Position numbers and translations under genes: made by a program | Notes under the pieces: generated by a model | The model's database searches: none | Told to the model about the DNA's origin: nothing | Seen by the model: the letters and a program-made list of their open reading frames with translations, nothing else | Assembly: GCA_004524595.1 (NCBI GenBank) | Contig: SDOA01000065.1 | Coordinates: 1-22,289, forward strand | Length of the DNA stretch: 22,289 bases | Reading direction: 5' to 3' | Source: Candidatus Thorarchaeota archaeon | GTDB lineage: Archaea; Asgardarchaeota; Thorarchaeia; Thorarchaeales; Thorarchaeaceae | Shown here: positions 6,593-14,725 of the stretch, in pieces | How the letters are laid out: each line of letters opens with the position of its first letter | Position numbering within the stretch: position 1 is the first letter of the stretch

Positions 6593-7692
6593 TGTTTTCT
6601 CCCCCCTTGACTCAAGTCCCATACTATAACCTGTTCTTTTCGGGTGGTCATGTTTATTTTATCCCAAAGACTACTTGCAGTATTTGTATACTCTCTTTCA
6701 ACAATATATGGTTCCTTCCAAGGTGCAATCTCTTTGAAAAGGTCAGAACCGCGAATGAATTTTCCATGGACCATTCGGTCTCCGACAACGAAAATAATCA
6801 TTGATTTTTCGTGTAGTACGCGGTCTATAGCATTTAATGCTCTCTTCATCTCCCTCTTATATGTCGAATATCGTTGGATTAAGCCGTTTCGTACGAGACT
6901 CCTATCCATTTCTATGATGTCCATTACTATTTTTGTGTAATACCCAGTATAATCAAGGGCATCAAAATAGGGAGGACTAGTATAAACGAAATCTATGGAT
7001 TTGGGAGGGACCACGTCTTCGATTTTCCGTACATCATATGCGTAAACCTGGGCAGGAGGTGTTCCTTGGACATAATCGATGTGTTTCCTAGTCTTCCGTT
7101 GTAGCATCGAGTAAAAATCAACTCTCTTCAATGGCGTGTTAATCTTTCCAATCGATGTTGATGTCCATAACCATTGGTTGCATGCCCTGGCGGCTAGACA
7201 CATAGACCCATAGAAAGAGGACAAGAGGTAGGGAGAGAAATTTCGTGATACTGCTTGGACTCGCATGATCTGATCTGCAGTGTCCTCATGGAAGAATTGT
7301 GCTGGAGTGTCTGGCATACAGGGTACATTAGAGAGAGATTGAGCTTCGTTGATAGCGGTATCAAGATCTGATAAAGTTGAAACCTTATCAATTGGCTGTG
7401 TTTTACCTGATGCTACAACACAGGCTAGTGGATTGTTGTCAACACCTATTGCATTCATCCCATGAATCTGAGCCTCGTAGACGATTGTTCCAGTCCCACA
7501 GAATGGATCTAAGAGGGTAGACCCTATAGATAGTTGAGAGATTACATGTGATGCATCAATGGCGGACATCTTTCCTCTATAAGGGTAAATTCCATGAATG
7601 GATCGAGGGTTGTTCACTTTCTTGAAATGTCTGAGTGTAATTCTCTCTTTGGCAGAATTTGCTGTGTCCAACTTATACTCAGACTCGGGCAT
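6589..7692 (-). CDS. DNA methyltransferase, I-then-IV motif order
   Basis: A second SAM-dependent amino-methyltransferase of 367 residues. Motif order is the reverse of its partner: HGIYPYRGKMSA at 33-44, motif I LLDPFCGTGTI at 60-70 followed by GVDNNPLA (SAM-binding acidic strand) at 83-90, then a 140-residue region probably holding the target-recognition domain, and motif IV TSPPYFDALDY at 238-248. FVVGDRMVHG near the C-terminus is a conserved late block of such enzymes. ATG 7692 has no clear ribosome binding site. Its last codons overlap the start of the permuted methyltransferase by 4 nt, implying joint expression and perhaps one enzyme per strand of an asymmetric site. The GNAT gene ends 47 nt upstream. 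Confidence 0.88.
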   Translation of the reverse strand: MPESEYKLDTANSAKERITLRHFKKVNNPRSIHGIYPYRGKMSAIDASHVISQLSIGSTLLDPFCGTGTIVYEAQIHGMNAIGVDNNPLACVVASGKTQPIDKVSTLSDLDTAINEAQSLSNVPCMPDTPAQFFHEDTADQIMRVQAVSRNFSPYLLSSFYGSMCLAARACNQWLWTSTSIGKINTPLKRVDFYSMLQRKTRKHIDYVQGTPPAQVYAYDVRKIEDVVPPKSIDFVYTSPPYFDALDYTGYYTKIVMDIIEMDRSLVRNGLIQRYSTYKREMKRALNAIDRVLHEKSMIIFVVGDRMVHGKFIRGSDLFKEIAPWKEPYIVEREYTNTASSLWDKINMTTRKEQVIVWDLSQGGRKQ

Positions 7693-7739
7693 TGTGTATA
7701 GACATTAGAACTATCTCACTAAAAAGTTGACCAGTATGA

Positions 7740-8387
7740 TCAGATGTCTCGACAGGTCTCACATCCAACTCTTGGTCGAAGACCAAGGCGTCTCATAATT
7801 TTACCACCAGGTAACTCGGAACCATCCTCATCTTGAGAGACCACTGGCATTGGAACTTCTCTTCTACCCACTTCCTCAAAACCATATGCTTTAATCAACA
7901 TCTGTGAGGGTATGTTCTCTTCATAGACCTCGCAATAGACCTCATCAGCACCAGAATCTAGGAAATATTTTGTTGCTCTCTTAATGAGCGCGGTTGCGAC
8001 TCCGTTCCTACGTCTGTTTGGCAGAACACCGATACCTGTAATCTCTCCATAAATAGAATCAGACTTTTTTTCGATAAAACAAGCAATGAACCCTGCGTGT
8101 TTACCTGCCAGCTTTGCCACAAATATGCCTTCTGAATCTAACTTTCTTGCCTCATCCCTAGTCAGAGGGCAAAATGGATCAGGCGACGCTAAGAAACAGC
8201 GATTGTATAATTCAACGAAAGAATCAATCTCAGCCATATCGAGGGGTTGTATCTTGACATAACTAGGCGTTTCTCTTCCGCCCCACCATCTCTCAGCTAA
8301 CTTCAAAGCAGTTTTTGCTTCTGCTTTCATTATCAAATATGACCTCTTTGCAACAGAAACATTATCGCAATTGTCTTCTGGGGACAT
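7740..8387 (-). CDS. GNAT-family N-acetyltransferase
   Basis: Transfers an acetyl group from acetyl-CoA to an amine. The core domain occupies about residues 45-180 of 215. Residues IYGEITGIGVLPNRRRNG then VATALIKRA form beta-4 and the acetyl-CoA pyrophosphate loop (R/Q-x-x-G-x-A pattern), followed by ADEVYCEVYEENIPSQMLIKAYGFEEVGR, the usual 'N..a..ly...GF' end of the fold. A 40-residue N-terminal extension and a C-terminal tail with two cysteines (VGCETCRDI) lie outside the fold. The ATG at 8387 follows an in-frame TTG; the ribosome binding site is weak. The substrate cannot be told from sequence. It sits between the nucleoside phosphorylase and the methyltransferase pair on the same strand. 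Confidence 0.85.
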   Translation of the reverse strand: MSPEDNCDNVSVAKRSYLIMKAEAKTALKLAERWWGGRETPSYVKIQPLDMAEIDSFVELYNRCFLASPDPFCPLTRDEARKLDSEGIFVAKLAGKHAGFIACFIEKKSDSIYGEITGIGVLPNRRRNGVATALIKRATKYFLDSGADEVYCEVYEENIPSQMLIKAYGFEEVGRREVPMPVVSQDEDGSELPGGKIMRRLGLRPRVGCETCRDI

Positions 8388-8449
8388 CAATAACGCCTGA
8401 TATTATTCAATGTATTAGGTGTTAACAATCTATTGTTATGCCATATGGT

Positions 8450-9214
8450 TTAGGTCTCGGTAATATGGTCAATAGCACTAATAGTTGCTAAGACTGTCTT
8501 TTCAATGGCTTCGATTATCAATGGATCCTGTTCACCAGTCTCTTCTGTTTCATCTTTTTGCTCTCCCTTCTGCGCACCATGGAGGTTTCCATCACAGGAG
8601 AGAATTGATGCAGCATCCAGTCCGCGCGTCTGTGCAAATGTAAACACTAGCGAGCTCTCCATCTCAACACATTTGACTTTCGCACGAGTCCACAAATTGA
8701 GTTGATCATATTCAGGATTGGCATAGTAAATGTCAGTAGTCCAGCAAATCCCTGAATGTACTCTTTCAGGAGGAAGGAGTTTAGAGATTTCATTATAAAG
8801 AGATTGAAACCATCTAGGGGATGCAACGGCAGGATATTCAATTGGGGCATAATTGAGACTCGCTCGCTCATCTCTAACACACCCGGTAGGCACAACAACA
8901 TTACCAGTTATCACTGAGGGGTCTATTCCTCCGCAACTCCCGAGACGAAGAATTACCTTTGCACCAAGATTTGCTAGTTCTTCGATACAGATATGCGTTG
9001 ATGCTACACCCATTCCCGTACCCGAGATAGTGACGGGATTGCCTTTCGGTGTATAGGCATAATATGTGACGAGCCCTCTATACCGGGCTCGTTCTTCTGG
9101 GTCTTTCATCTTGGAAGCAATTTTCGGGACTCTGTCTGGGTTGCCTGTGATGATGACAACATCTGCTACATCGCCTTCTCCAACTCTTAGATGCGGTTGA
9201 ACTCTAGTCTTCAA
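8450..9214 (-). CDS. Nucleoside phosphorylase (uridine/purine phosphorylase family)
   Basis: Cleaves ribonucleosides with phosphate to free base and ribose-1-phosphate. NP-I family marks: PHLRVGEGDVADVVIITGNP near the N-terminus, GTGMGVAST, the phosphate/ribose block ILRLGSCGGID, and the nucleoside-binding VEMESS in the second half. Length (about 254) is normal for the hexameric Udp/DeoD branch. The best-supported start is TTG 9214, because GGTGA lies 5 nt upstream and the protein then begins MKTRVQPHLRVGEG; an in-frame GTG at 9223 has no good site. The insertion GAQKGEQKDETEETGEQ is a charged surface loop where the C-terminal catalytic Asp region lies, so base specificity is uncertain. Probably a nucleoside salvage enzyme. 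Confidence 0.9.
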   Translation of the reverse strand: MKTRVQPHLRVGEGDVADVVIITGNPDRVPKIASKMKDPEERARYRGLVTYYAYTPKGNPVTISGTGMGVASTHICIEELANLGAKVILRLGSCGGIDPSVITGNVVVPTGCVRDERASLNYAPIEYPAVASPRWFQSLYNEISKLLPPERVHSGICWTTDIYYANPEYDQLNLWTRAKVKCVEMESSLVFTFAQTRGLDAASILSCDGNLHGAQKGEQKDETEETGEQDPLIIEAIEKTVLATISAIDHITET

Positions 9215-9279
9215 TGGATTCACCTGTCAAGATATTGATAGCAATACATGCTTTTCACTCTTAGGTTTTGATTGAGATC

Positions 9280-9474
9280 TTAACATGCCACTTCTTGAAT
9301 TCGCTTTATAATACAGCTGACACAGACCCACTTTCCACCAATGTTGAAGGATTTGCCAAAGCTTTGCACAGTAGTATCACAGATATCGCATCGTTTGGTA
9401 CTTGTATGATAATTCTCACTCAGAAAAACAAGAAGCAATGATAATAGTTTGATACCAGACTGTTCGATTAGCAT
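9280..9474 (-). CDS. Small zinc-finger protein
   Basis: A 64-residue ORF whose C-terminal half has two paired cysteines, CDIC (29-32) and CVSC (51-54), spaced like a treble-clef or LIM-type zinc knuckle, with GKWVC before the second pair. The N-terminal half is hydrophobic (KLLSLLLVFL) and may be partly untranslated or a membrane-associated helix; the ATG at 9474 has only a weak ribosome binding site. It precedes the nucleoside phosphorylase on the same strand (57-65 nt gap) and is divergent from the zinc-ribbon gene at 9603. Function unknown. Confidence 0.55.
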   Translation of the reverse strand: MLIEQSGIKLLSLLLVFLSENYHTSTKRCDICDTTVQSFGKSFNIGGKWVCVSCIIKRIQEVAC

Positions 9475-9560
9475 CTCTGTTCACTCTACAAGTATACTCT
9501 CACTTTGCTTTATTAAGCCATCAAATTACCCATTTTAAAGGAAGGATTGATTCACATGTG

Positions 9561-9578
9561 CAATAAAGAGATTTATTG
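9561..9578 (+). promoter_or_regulatory. Palindrome overlapping a TATA-like box
   Basis: CAATAAAGAGATTTATTG is a perfect 7-bp inverted repeat with a 4-nt spacer. Its right half, TTTATTG, is a plausible TATA box 25-30 nt before the ATG at 9603, implying a nearly leaderless mRNA. A protein bound to the palindrome would block TBP, so it may be an operator. Seen in sequence; role inferred. Confidence 0.35.
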
Positions 9579-9602
9579 CTTAACAGAATATGATGCGCTC
9601 GA

Positions 9603-9986
9603 ATGATAATGAGCCAAAATATTAACTTTGAATACTATTGTTATCGTTGTGGAACAAGAAACACTCTCTCATTACCATGTCCAAACGCACCACTCTATCA
9701 TTATACAGAACTTGAATGTAGAAGTTGCAGGGACGGGACACGAGTTATTTTAACACATTGTCCGAGATGTGAGAGATTTGTCTATTGGATTGATGACATG
9801 TCAATCCCAGACTTAGTAACTGGATTTGCAAGATACATGGTTCACAACATGCAAGTGTTAATAGATCAAGCAGCAATGCAGGATGCTATCATTAGTATTG
9901 ATACTCCTGAGGTGTACCCAATTTATGCAAATTGCCCATGCGGAGAGAATTTTTCGATTGATATCAAAATACCTGATCTGGACTAA
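9603..9986 (+). CDS. Zinc-ribbon protein of unknown function
   Basis: A 127-residue protein with several metal-binding cysteine pairs: CYRC at 13-16, CRSC at 39-42, CPRC at 53-56, and CPCG near 112-115, enough for two zinc ribbons. Between them is an acidic helical stretch (MSIPDLVTGFARYMVHNMQVLIDQAAMQ, shown here only to mark its place, about 66-93) with no recognisable enzyme motif. There is no Shine-Dalgarno before the ATG (an in-frame ATG lies two codons later), consistent with a leaderless transcript from the TATA-like box at 9572. Its stop lies 4 bp from the convergent Mig-like glycosylase gene. No family recognised; a nucleic-acid or protein-binding adaptor is only a guess. Confidence 0.75.
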   Translation: MIMSQNINFEYYCYRCGTRNTLSLPCPNAPLYHYTELECRSCRDGTRVILTHCPRCERFVYWIDDMSIPDLVTGFARYMVHNMQVLIDQAAMQDAIISIDTPEVYPIYANCPCGENFSIDIKIPDLD

Positions 9987-9990
9987 AGTT

Positions 9991-10650
9991 CTATGATTGA
10001 TAGTTGGCATGCCATTCACAGAAATCAGACAAGGGACAAATTGTGCAGCGAGGTGTTCTTCTAAGACACACTAGAGCGACTAAATCAATTATGCTCCAGT
10101 AAAACACTTTGTTATCCAAATCTGGTCCAAAAGAGCCCATGAATTCCCATGCATTCTTATCGTTTAAATCAAAGGTGAGTCCAAAGACACGGGATAATAG
10201 ATGTAGCACATTGCCATCTACTAAAGGATTTGATTTACCAAACGCAAAATTCAACACTGCTGATGCAACATAGATTCCCACACCCGGTAGCTCCATCAAC
10301 TCATCCATAGTGGTTGGCACTATTCCATTATGTTTTTCGAGAAGGTGGACTGCTACATTTTGTAGATGTTTAGCTCTCGTCCTCTGTAATCCGAGACTAC
10401 TGATCATGAATTCAATGGTCGTAAGTCTAGCACGTGCGAGTTTTTGTGGTGTTCTATACCGTTCAATGAAGTCTGAGTATACTCTTGAAACCGCTGCTGC
10501 GGTAGTTCGTCTGAGCATCATCTCAGCAATGAGAATTGAATAAGGATCGGCTGTAGATCGCCATGGAAAATCGCGACCATTCTCTTCAAACCAAGCTAAC
10601 AAGCGCTGGCGTAGAAGTTGTTTGGTTTGCTGAAGAGTATTGTTATCCAT
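9991..10650 (-). CDS. HhH-GPD DNA glycosylase, Mig/MutY-like (likely G:T thymine-DNA glycosylase)
   Basis: Base-excision repair glycosylase of 219 residues. The start GRDFPWRSTADPYSILIAE then MMLRRTTA (25-51) resembles archaeal Mig.MthI-type thymine-DNA glycosylases (..RRDFPWR..DPY.ILI.E.LLRRTTA..) more than MutY, which has MLQQT. The helix-hairpin-helix is LPGVGIYVASAV (121-132): Tyr127 sits where endonuclease III has its catalytic Lys, as in Mig, so it should be a monofunctional glycosylase. D145 (LVDGNV) is the catalytic Asp. C195, C202, C205 and C211 follow C-x6-C-x2-C-x5-C for a 4Fe-4S cluster. There is no MutY C-terminal 8-oxoG domain. It follows afpA by 9 nt, and the ATG has GAGG 7-8 nt upstream. 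Expected role: repair of G:T or G:U mispairs from cytosine deamination. Confidence 0.85.
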   Translation of the reverse strand: MDNNTLQQTKQLLRQRLLAWFEENGRDFPWRSTADPYSILIAEMMLRRTTAAAVSRVYSDFIERYRTPQKLARARLTTIEFMISSLGLQRTRAKHLQNVAVHLLEKHNGIVPTTMDELMELPGVGIYVASAVLNFAFGKSNPLVDGNVLHLLSRVFGLTFDLNDKNAWEFMGSFGPDLDNKVFYWSIIDLVALVCLRRTPRCTICPLSDFCEWHANYQS

Positions 10651-10659
10651 AGAATGACC

Positions 10660-11232
10660 TCATGTCATATTGAGAAGTGATTGCACCTGATCTCTCAACA
10701 GCAAGTGAGAGGATAAAATGTGAACTCTATCCATGATACGTAGACGCTCAACATTATCTAAATCGATAATTCTTGGAGTGATTGAAAATTTAACCCCATC
10801 AGGGCCAATAGTTTCCACAGGGGCTTTAGACTGATCAACAGGATATAGAAGCACAGGTGTTTTTCCTTTAAGCGTCTGAGCTACTGCATTTGTGATTAGT
10901 GTATCAGCAATACCATGGGCTATCTTTGCGGTGGAGTTTGCAGTCAATGGTGCTACAACAAGCAGGTCATACTTCCCTATTTGAAGAGGACCAGCAATGA
11001 ATGGAACATTTGAGTTAGTTTCAATTACAGCCTTTGGAAATGACTTGTGAAGGCAATTCCATAAGTTATACAAACGTAGAACCTGTTCCCCAGCTCTGGA
11101 GATTACAACAGATATTTTGATTCCATCAATATCCTTTAGATAATTCATTTCATTAATGATTTCCGCCAACTTATCTCCAGATCCCGTAATTCCCCAAAGA
11201 ATGTGTGCCAATTCTATCAGATAAAGAAACAC
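10660..11232 (-). CDS. afpA: Archaeoflavoprotein, AfpA/DmrB-like FMN protein
   Basis: Flavoprotein of the PPC-decarboxylase fold (HFCD family) that in methanogens and relatives binds FMN and takes part in low-potential electron transfer. Visible marks: ILWGITGSGDKL near the N-terminus (family start ..WGITGaGd.l), VVISRAGEQVLRLY, and YDLLVVAPLTANSTAKIAHG, the flavin-binding PLTANS block, then ADTLITNAV and PVLLYPVDQ. Length 190 is typical. The annotated GTG at 11232 gives about 10 residues before the core; a TTG at 11211 would give MAHILWGITG, closer to the family start. It is divergent from the LLM oxidoreductase pair (about 100 nt between starts) and in operon with the Mig-like glycosylase. 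Physiological partner unknown; ferredoxin is the known donor in the family. Confidence 0.85.
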   Translation of the reverse strand: MFLYLIELAHILWGITGSGDKLAEIINEMNYLKDIDGIKISVVISRAGEQVLRLYNLWNCLHKSFPKAVIETNSNVPFIAGPLQIGKYDLLVVAPLTANSTAKIAHGIADTLITNAVAQTLKGKTPVLLYPVDQSKAPVETIGPDGVKFSITPRIIDLDNVERLRIMDRVHILSSHLLLRDQVQSLLNMT

Positions 11233-11331
11233 ACATGAAGATAAAATACATACGTGTAGGTCTGAAAATTCGAATGATTGAAAGAGGACTATGACATTAA
11301 GTGAGCTGACTAATTAGAGTAGGATATGACT

Positions 11332-12324
11332 ATGTATAGAACGAGTATTGGCATAACAACTAGCATGAGCGTGAGTGCAACACACTGGATTGGAGATAAC
11401 GCTGAGAATTTTGAAGTGGATGGTATTTGGGTAGGTGAGGACATTGGCGTAGGTCAAGATGCCACAGTTCTAACAACAGACCTGCTTATGAGGACCTCTA
11501 ATATTAAAGTTGGTACTGGTATTCTACCTATTTCTACTCATAACATATCAACAATAGCGAGAGGTGCTCTCACACTTCAAGAGATTGGAAAAGGAAGATT
11601 TTGTTTGGGAATAGGATTGGGTGGAATCCAAGATTTGCAGAAACAAGGAATCAAAATAGAAAAACCTGTCACTGCATTACGTGATGCAACAAATATTCTA
11701 CGTCGTCTCTTTGCTAGTGAAAGTGTTACAATTGAATCAGCTCTGTTTAATCTGCAATCCTTCAGTCTAAATTTGAGCGCTCCTATAGACATCCCAATTG
11801 TGTTTGGTGTACGAGGCCCTCAAATGTTGACGTTAGCCAGCAAATTAGCTGATGGCGTTATTCTCTCAGGACCAATCAAGTACATTGAGGATGCTATCGG
11901 TCTAATTGAAAGTACGACTGCAAAGACAGGGCATAGAGGACAATCGGTCGAAAAGATTGTTTGGTTACCAACAATACCAACTTTCAAGGGAGGAAGTGAT
12001 AATCTTGCGAAACGAGTTGTCGCACTAGTTATTGCGGATACTCCAAGGCAAGTATTAGAAACATTGAATGTCGACTTTGAAAGAGCTGAGAAGATATGTC
12101 AAGCTGTTGCGGCAGGAGGACCTGAAGCTGGAGCTGGACTGGTAAATCAAGAGTTCATTGATACATTTTCCATCTCTGGTACAAAAGAATACATGGTCGA
12201 TAGGTTCGATCTATTGCACAAACTAGGTGCAACTGAAGTTGTTCTTGGACCACCATTCAGTGGCGACTGGAGAGGAGCAATGCGAGAGATTTTTGAAGAG
12301 ATAATGTCAAGGAGAGAGAATTGA
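11332..12324 (+). CDS. LLM-class (F420-dependent type) oxidoreductase
   Basis: Luciferase-like TIM-barrel protein related to methylene-tetrahydromethanopterin reductase (Mer) and other F420-dependent enzymes. Early strands contain VDGIWVGEDIG, then IKVGTGILPISTHN with ARGALTLQEIGKGRFCLGIGLGG, the classical 'tLdelS.GRf.LGiG.G' block of the LLM fold; PIVFGVRGPQMLTLASKLADGVILS is the second cofactor-pocket signature. The C-terminus (AGLVNQEFIDTFSISGTKEYMVDRF...VVLGPPFS) is also typical. Length 331. The ATG at 11326 has AGG only 2 nt upstream; ATG 11332 has better spacing, giving MYRTSIGITT. It overlaps the following paralogous gene by one base (TGATG). Substrate unknown; F420 or FMN use is inferred from the family. 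Confidence 0.88.
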   Translation: MYRTSIGITTSMSVSATHWIGDNAENFEVDGIWVGEDIGVGQDATVLTTDLLMRTSNIKVGTGILPISTHNISTIARGALTLQEIGKGRFCLGIGLGGIQDLQKQGIKIEKPVTALRDATNILRRLFASESVTIESALFNLQSFSLNLSAPIDIPIVFGVRGPQMLTLASKLADGVILSGPIKYIEDAIGLIESTTAKTGHRGQSVEKIVWLPTIPTFKGGSDNLAKRVVALVIADTPRQVLETLNVDFERAEKICQAVAAGGPEAGAGLVNQEFIDTFSISGTKEYMVDRFDLLHKLGATEVVLGPPFSGDWRGAMREIFEEIMSRREN

Positions 12325-13250
12325 TGGAGTGGGGTATTGCCATTAACCTCAGAGAACCGGTTGATGAGATTGTCGAGAAAGCGGTTCTAGCAGATAAGGG
12401 CGGAATTGATACTATATGGATTACTGACTATCCAGCAACAAGAGTGTCACCATTACTTGCGGCAGTAGTAGCGCAAAAGACAGAAGAATGCAGAATTGGA
12501 GTTGGACTTCTTAGTCCATTGATATATTCAACGTCACAAATTCTTCAATATATCACATCTCTGATTGACCATTATGGAGATAGATTCGACCTGCTCCTTG
12601 GACCTGGAGACAGGATCAAATTGGAAACCATCGGTGTTTCCTATAGCAGTGCTCCAAACTTAGTACAAAATATGATGATTGTCGCAAACGAGATCAAAAA
12701 AGGATTGCCAAAAGATTGTGATTGTAGAATTTTTTTAGGAGCTCAAGGCCCAAAGATGGTATCTGCATCTTCACAGTCTGATGGAGTGCTTCTAAATTAT
12801 GCAGACCTGCAGATGATTAATTGGGCGAAGTCTTTGATTACGAATGTGGTAAAAGGATTCAAAATAGGTATCTTCGTACCTGCTCTGATTGGAAGCTCTA
12901 AGCTGTGCAAGGACCATCTCGGATTACGAACATCTGCAGCTGTTGTAGCTTTAGGATTGAGCAGGTCAGTTATGAAGGTCTTTGAGTTACAGAAGCCCTT
13001 GATGTCGTCTTGTGCACTTCTAAAAAGACGCAAGTATATTGATGAGGATGTCGTAAATCTTATCGAACAAAGCATTCTTGATAGGTTCTGTATTTGCGGA
13101 GGAAAAGAAGTACTGAAGAAGTATATAACGAATCTGATTGGTCTTGCTATTGATGTAATTGTATTCGGACCGCCCCAAGGAGCTTCTCTGAAAGGCGTTA
13201 GAGAGTTAATTAACGCAAAGATATATTGTGAACAGAGAACAACTCATTAG
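12324..13250 (+). CDS. Divergent LLM-class oxidoreductase paralog
   Basis: Shares the barrel order of the upstream gene: GGIDTIWITDYPA, RIGVGLLSPLIYSTSQI, DRFDLLLGPGDRIK (where the catalytic paralog has GRFCLGIGLGG), IFLGAQGPKMVSASSQSDGVLLN, and the C-terminal FCICGGKEVLKKYITNLIG...VIVFGPPQG. The glycine-rich 'LGIG.G' loop is altered to LLGPGD, and the middle section is shorter, so this subunit may be catalytically weak or inactive. Start ATG 12324 overlaps the upstream TGA, with AAGGAG about 9 nt before it. Overlapping paralogs of unequal conservation recall LuxA/LuxB, so a heterodimer is plausible. Its stop overlaps the convergent regulator stop (13247-13250). Confidence 0.82.
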   Translation: MEWGIAINLREPVDEIVEKAVLADKGGIDTIWITDYPATRVSPLLAAVVAQKTEECRIGVGLLSPLIYSTSQILQYITSLIDHYGDRFDLLLGPGDRIKLETIGVSYSSAPNLVQNMMIVANEIKKGLPKDCDCRIFLGAQGPKMVSASSQSDGVLLNYADLQMINWAKSLITNVVKGFKIGIFVPALIGSSKLCKDHLGLRTSAAVVALGLSRSVMKVFELQKPLMSSCALLKRRKYIDEDVVNLIEQSILDRFCICGGKEVLKKYITNLIGLAIDVIVFGPPQGASLKGVRELINAKIYCEQRTTH

Positions 13251-14713
13251 AGTTCAATGTAGTTGCCAATATCGATTTCATCTGATTCCACAGACCAGAC
13301 ACCATTCTCATAAGCATAGTTACGTGTAAGATCCATCATGGAGCGAGAGCCCTGTTGAGAGATTGTCATTATTGGCTGAACTGAGTTTATTCCAGGTCTC
13401 TGTTCCAGTGCACGAAACAGTTGATAATAATCGACTTGATGCTCTCCCGGGGTCATTGTCCAAACAATAATTCCTCTATCAGAAAGATAGTACATCACCC
13501 ATGGAAATTTGCGTATCGCCTCTAGTATTCGAGATTTATAATCTGTACTGCATGTAATCTCAAAACAAAAGTTTGAAGATAATTTTGGAAGAGCAAAGAT
13601 AATGTAAGGAAGTAAAAGATTACGGCTCTGTAATCTACGAATGACCGATGACACTCTTCTAGGGTCAGTATCCCATCCTTTCATAACCAGATGTTCACTT
13701 ATTTTACTTGGTGTTGACCGAAAATCCATTTGTAACTGAGCAGTTATTGCAAAGTCTTCCTTCGTGAAATCTGATTTCATACCTGAACAACTAAGAAGTG
13801 GTGGGAGATTGCTTGAATCGACTTCTGTATCAGTCTTTAATATATATTCCAAATCTTCTGGAAGTCGCCATGAACCTTGAGAGAAAAGATTGACATTGGA
13901 AACAGAGCCACTACTGGTTTGTCTATGAAGACTTGAGTACTCGAAAATTGTCCTGGAAAGATTCTTGATGGATCTTTGAAATATTGATTCAGTTTCAGAA
14001 TAATTTGGAATCAGAAACGTGATGTAACCTATATCAGTCATTGTGGTTTTTAAGATACTCTTAGTAAAAGGGAACTGTTGTAGACCAGTTTCAATGCTAT
14101 CCCATTCTATGCCTTCACGCAAAACAAAAAACAACATTACGGATTGAAGATTGAAAGCAGATGTATCAACAAAGGTAGATACTCTAAGTTGATGTCTTTC
14201 CTGTAATCGTTCAAGAGAGCGAGCAACTGTGCGAGGGGCAAGATTAAGAAATCTAGAGGCTTCAACTAGGGAAATCAAGGGGTCATTAGAAAGAGCGGTT
14301 AATACGGATAGATCAGTATTGGTGATTGGTGCCTCTTCGATCAAAAAGGCAAAATTATATGCTGACCGTATTGCACTCTTAGTGAACAGATTGAATTTAT
14401 TCAGAGTCTTTAGATTATCAAGCATCTTTAATTTGAAACGTTGGTTAATTGGGATGATTGTTGGATTGGTTGGAAATGTTGCATACTCTGGATTCTCTTT
14501 AAGATAATCAACAGCTTTGAGAGCTTCCTCCATAGAGATTGTTCCTTCACAAAGACCCAAGTATATTCGCATTGCATCAATATAGAATTGTACTGCAGAT
14601 TCTTCTACTTTTGGTAACAAATTATCAAAAGGAGTATGTATTGTGTCCTGAAGCCCACTGAAAATGTGATCTATGTTTTTTGATCCTGAACCAGCTTTGT
14701 TCAATCTATTCAT
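13247..14713 (-). CDS. Large transcriptional regulator with two winged-helix domains
   Basis: The 488 residues hold two HTH/winged-helix segments. The first, around 133-180, is NTDLSVLTALSNDPLISLVE, ASRFLNLAPRTVARSLERL, an AsnC/MarR-like helix-turn-helix followed by a wing. The second is around 318-370 (ITAQLQMDFRSTPSKISEHL...RRVSSVIRRLQSRNLL). Each is followed by an alpha/beta region like an Lrp-type ligand domain. An N-terminal 130-residue helical part (with EEALKAVDYLKENPEYATFP) is absent from the neighbour. There is no membrane segment. It lies 12 nt downstream of the other double-HTH regulator, so they form an operon; the ribosome binding site before ATG 14713 is weak, suggesting coupling. 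Targets unknown; the convergent LLM pair is adjacent but not necessarily regulated. Confidence 0.8.
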   Translation of the reverse strand: MNRLNKAGSGSKNIDHIFSGLQDTIHTPFDNLLPKVEESAVQFYIDAMRIYLGLCEGTISMEEALKAVDYLKENPEYATFPTNPTIIPINQRFKLKMLDNLKTLNKFNLFTKSAIRSAYNFAFLIEEAPITNTDLSVLTALSNDPLISLVEASRFLNLAPRTVARSLERLQERHQLRVSTFVDTSAFNLQSVMLFFVLREGIEWDSIETGLQQFPFTKSILKTTMTDIGYITFLIPNYSETESIFQRSIKNLSRTIFEYSSLHRQTSSGSVSNVNLFSQGSWRLPEDLEYILKTDTEVDSSNLPPLLSCSGMKSDFTKEDFAITAQLQMDFRSTPSKISEHLVMKGWDTDPRRVSSVIRRLQSRNLLLPYIIFALPKLSSNFCFEITCSTDYKSRILEAIRKFPWVMYYLSDRGIIVWTMTPGEHQVDYYQLFRALEQRPGINSVQPIMTISQQGSRSMMDLTRNYAYENGVWSVESDEIDIGNYIEL

Positions 14714-14725
14714 CGCCGTGTGGCT

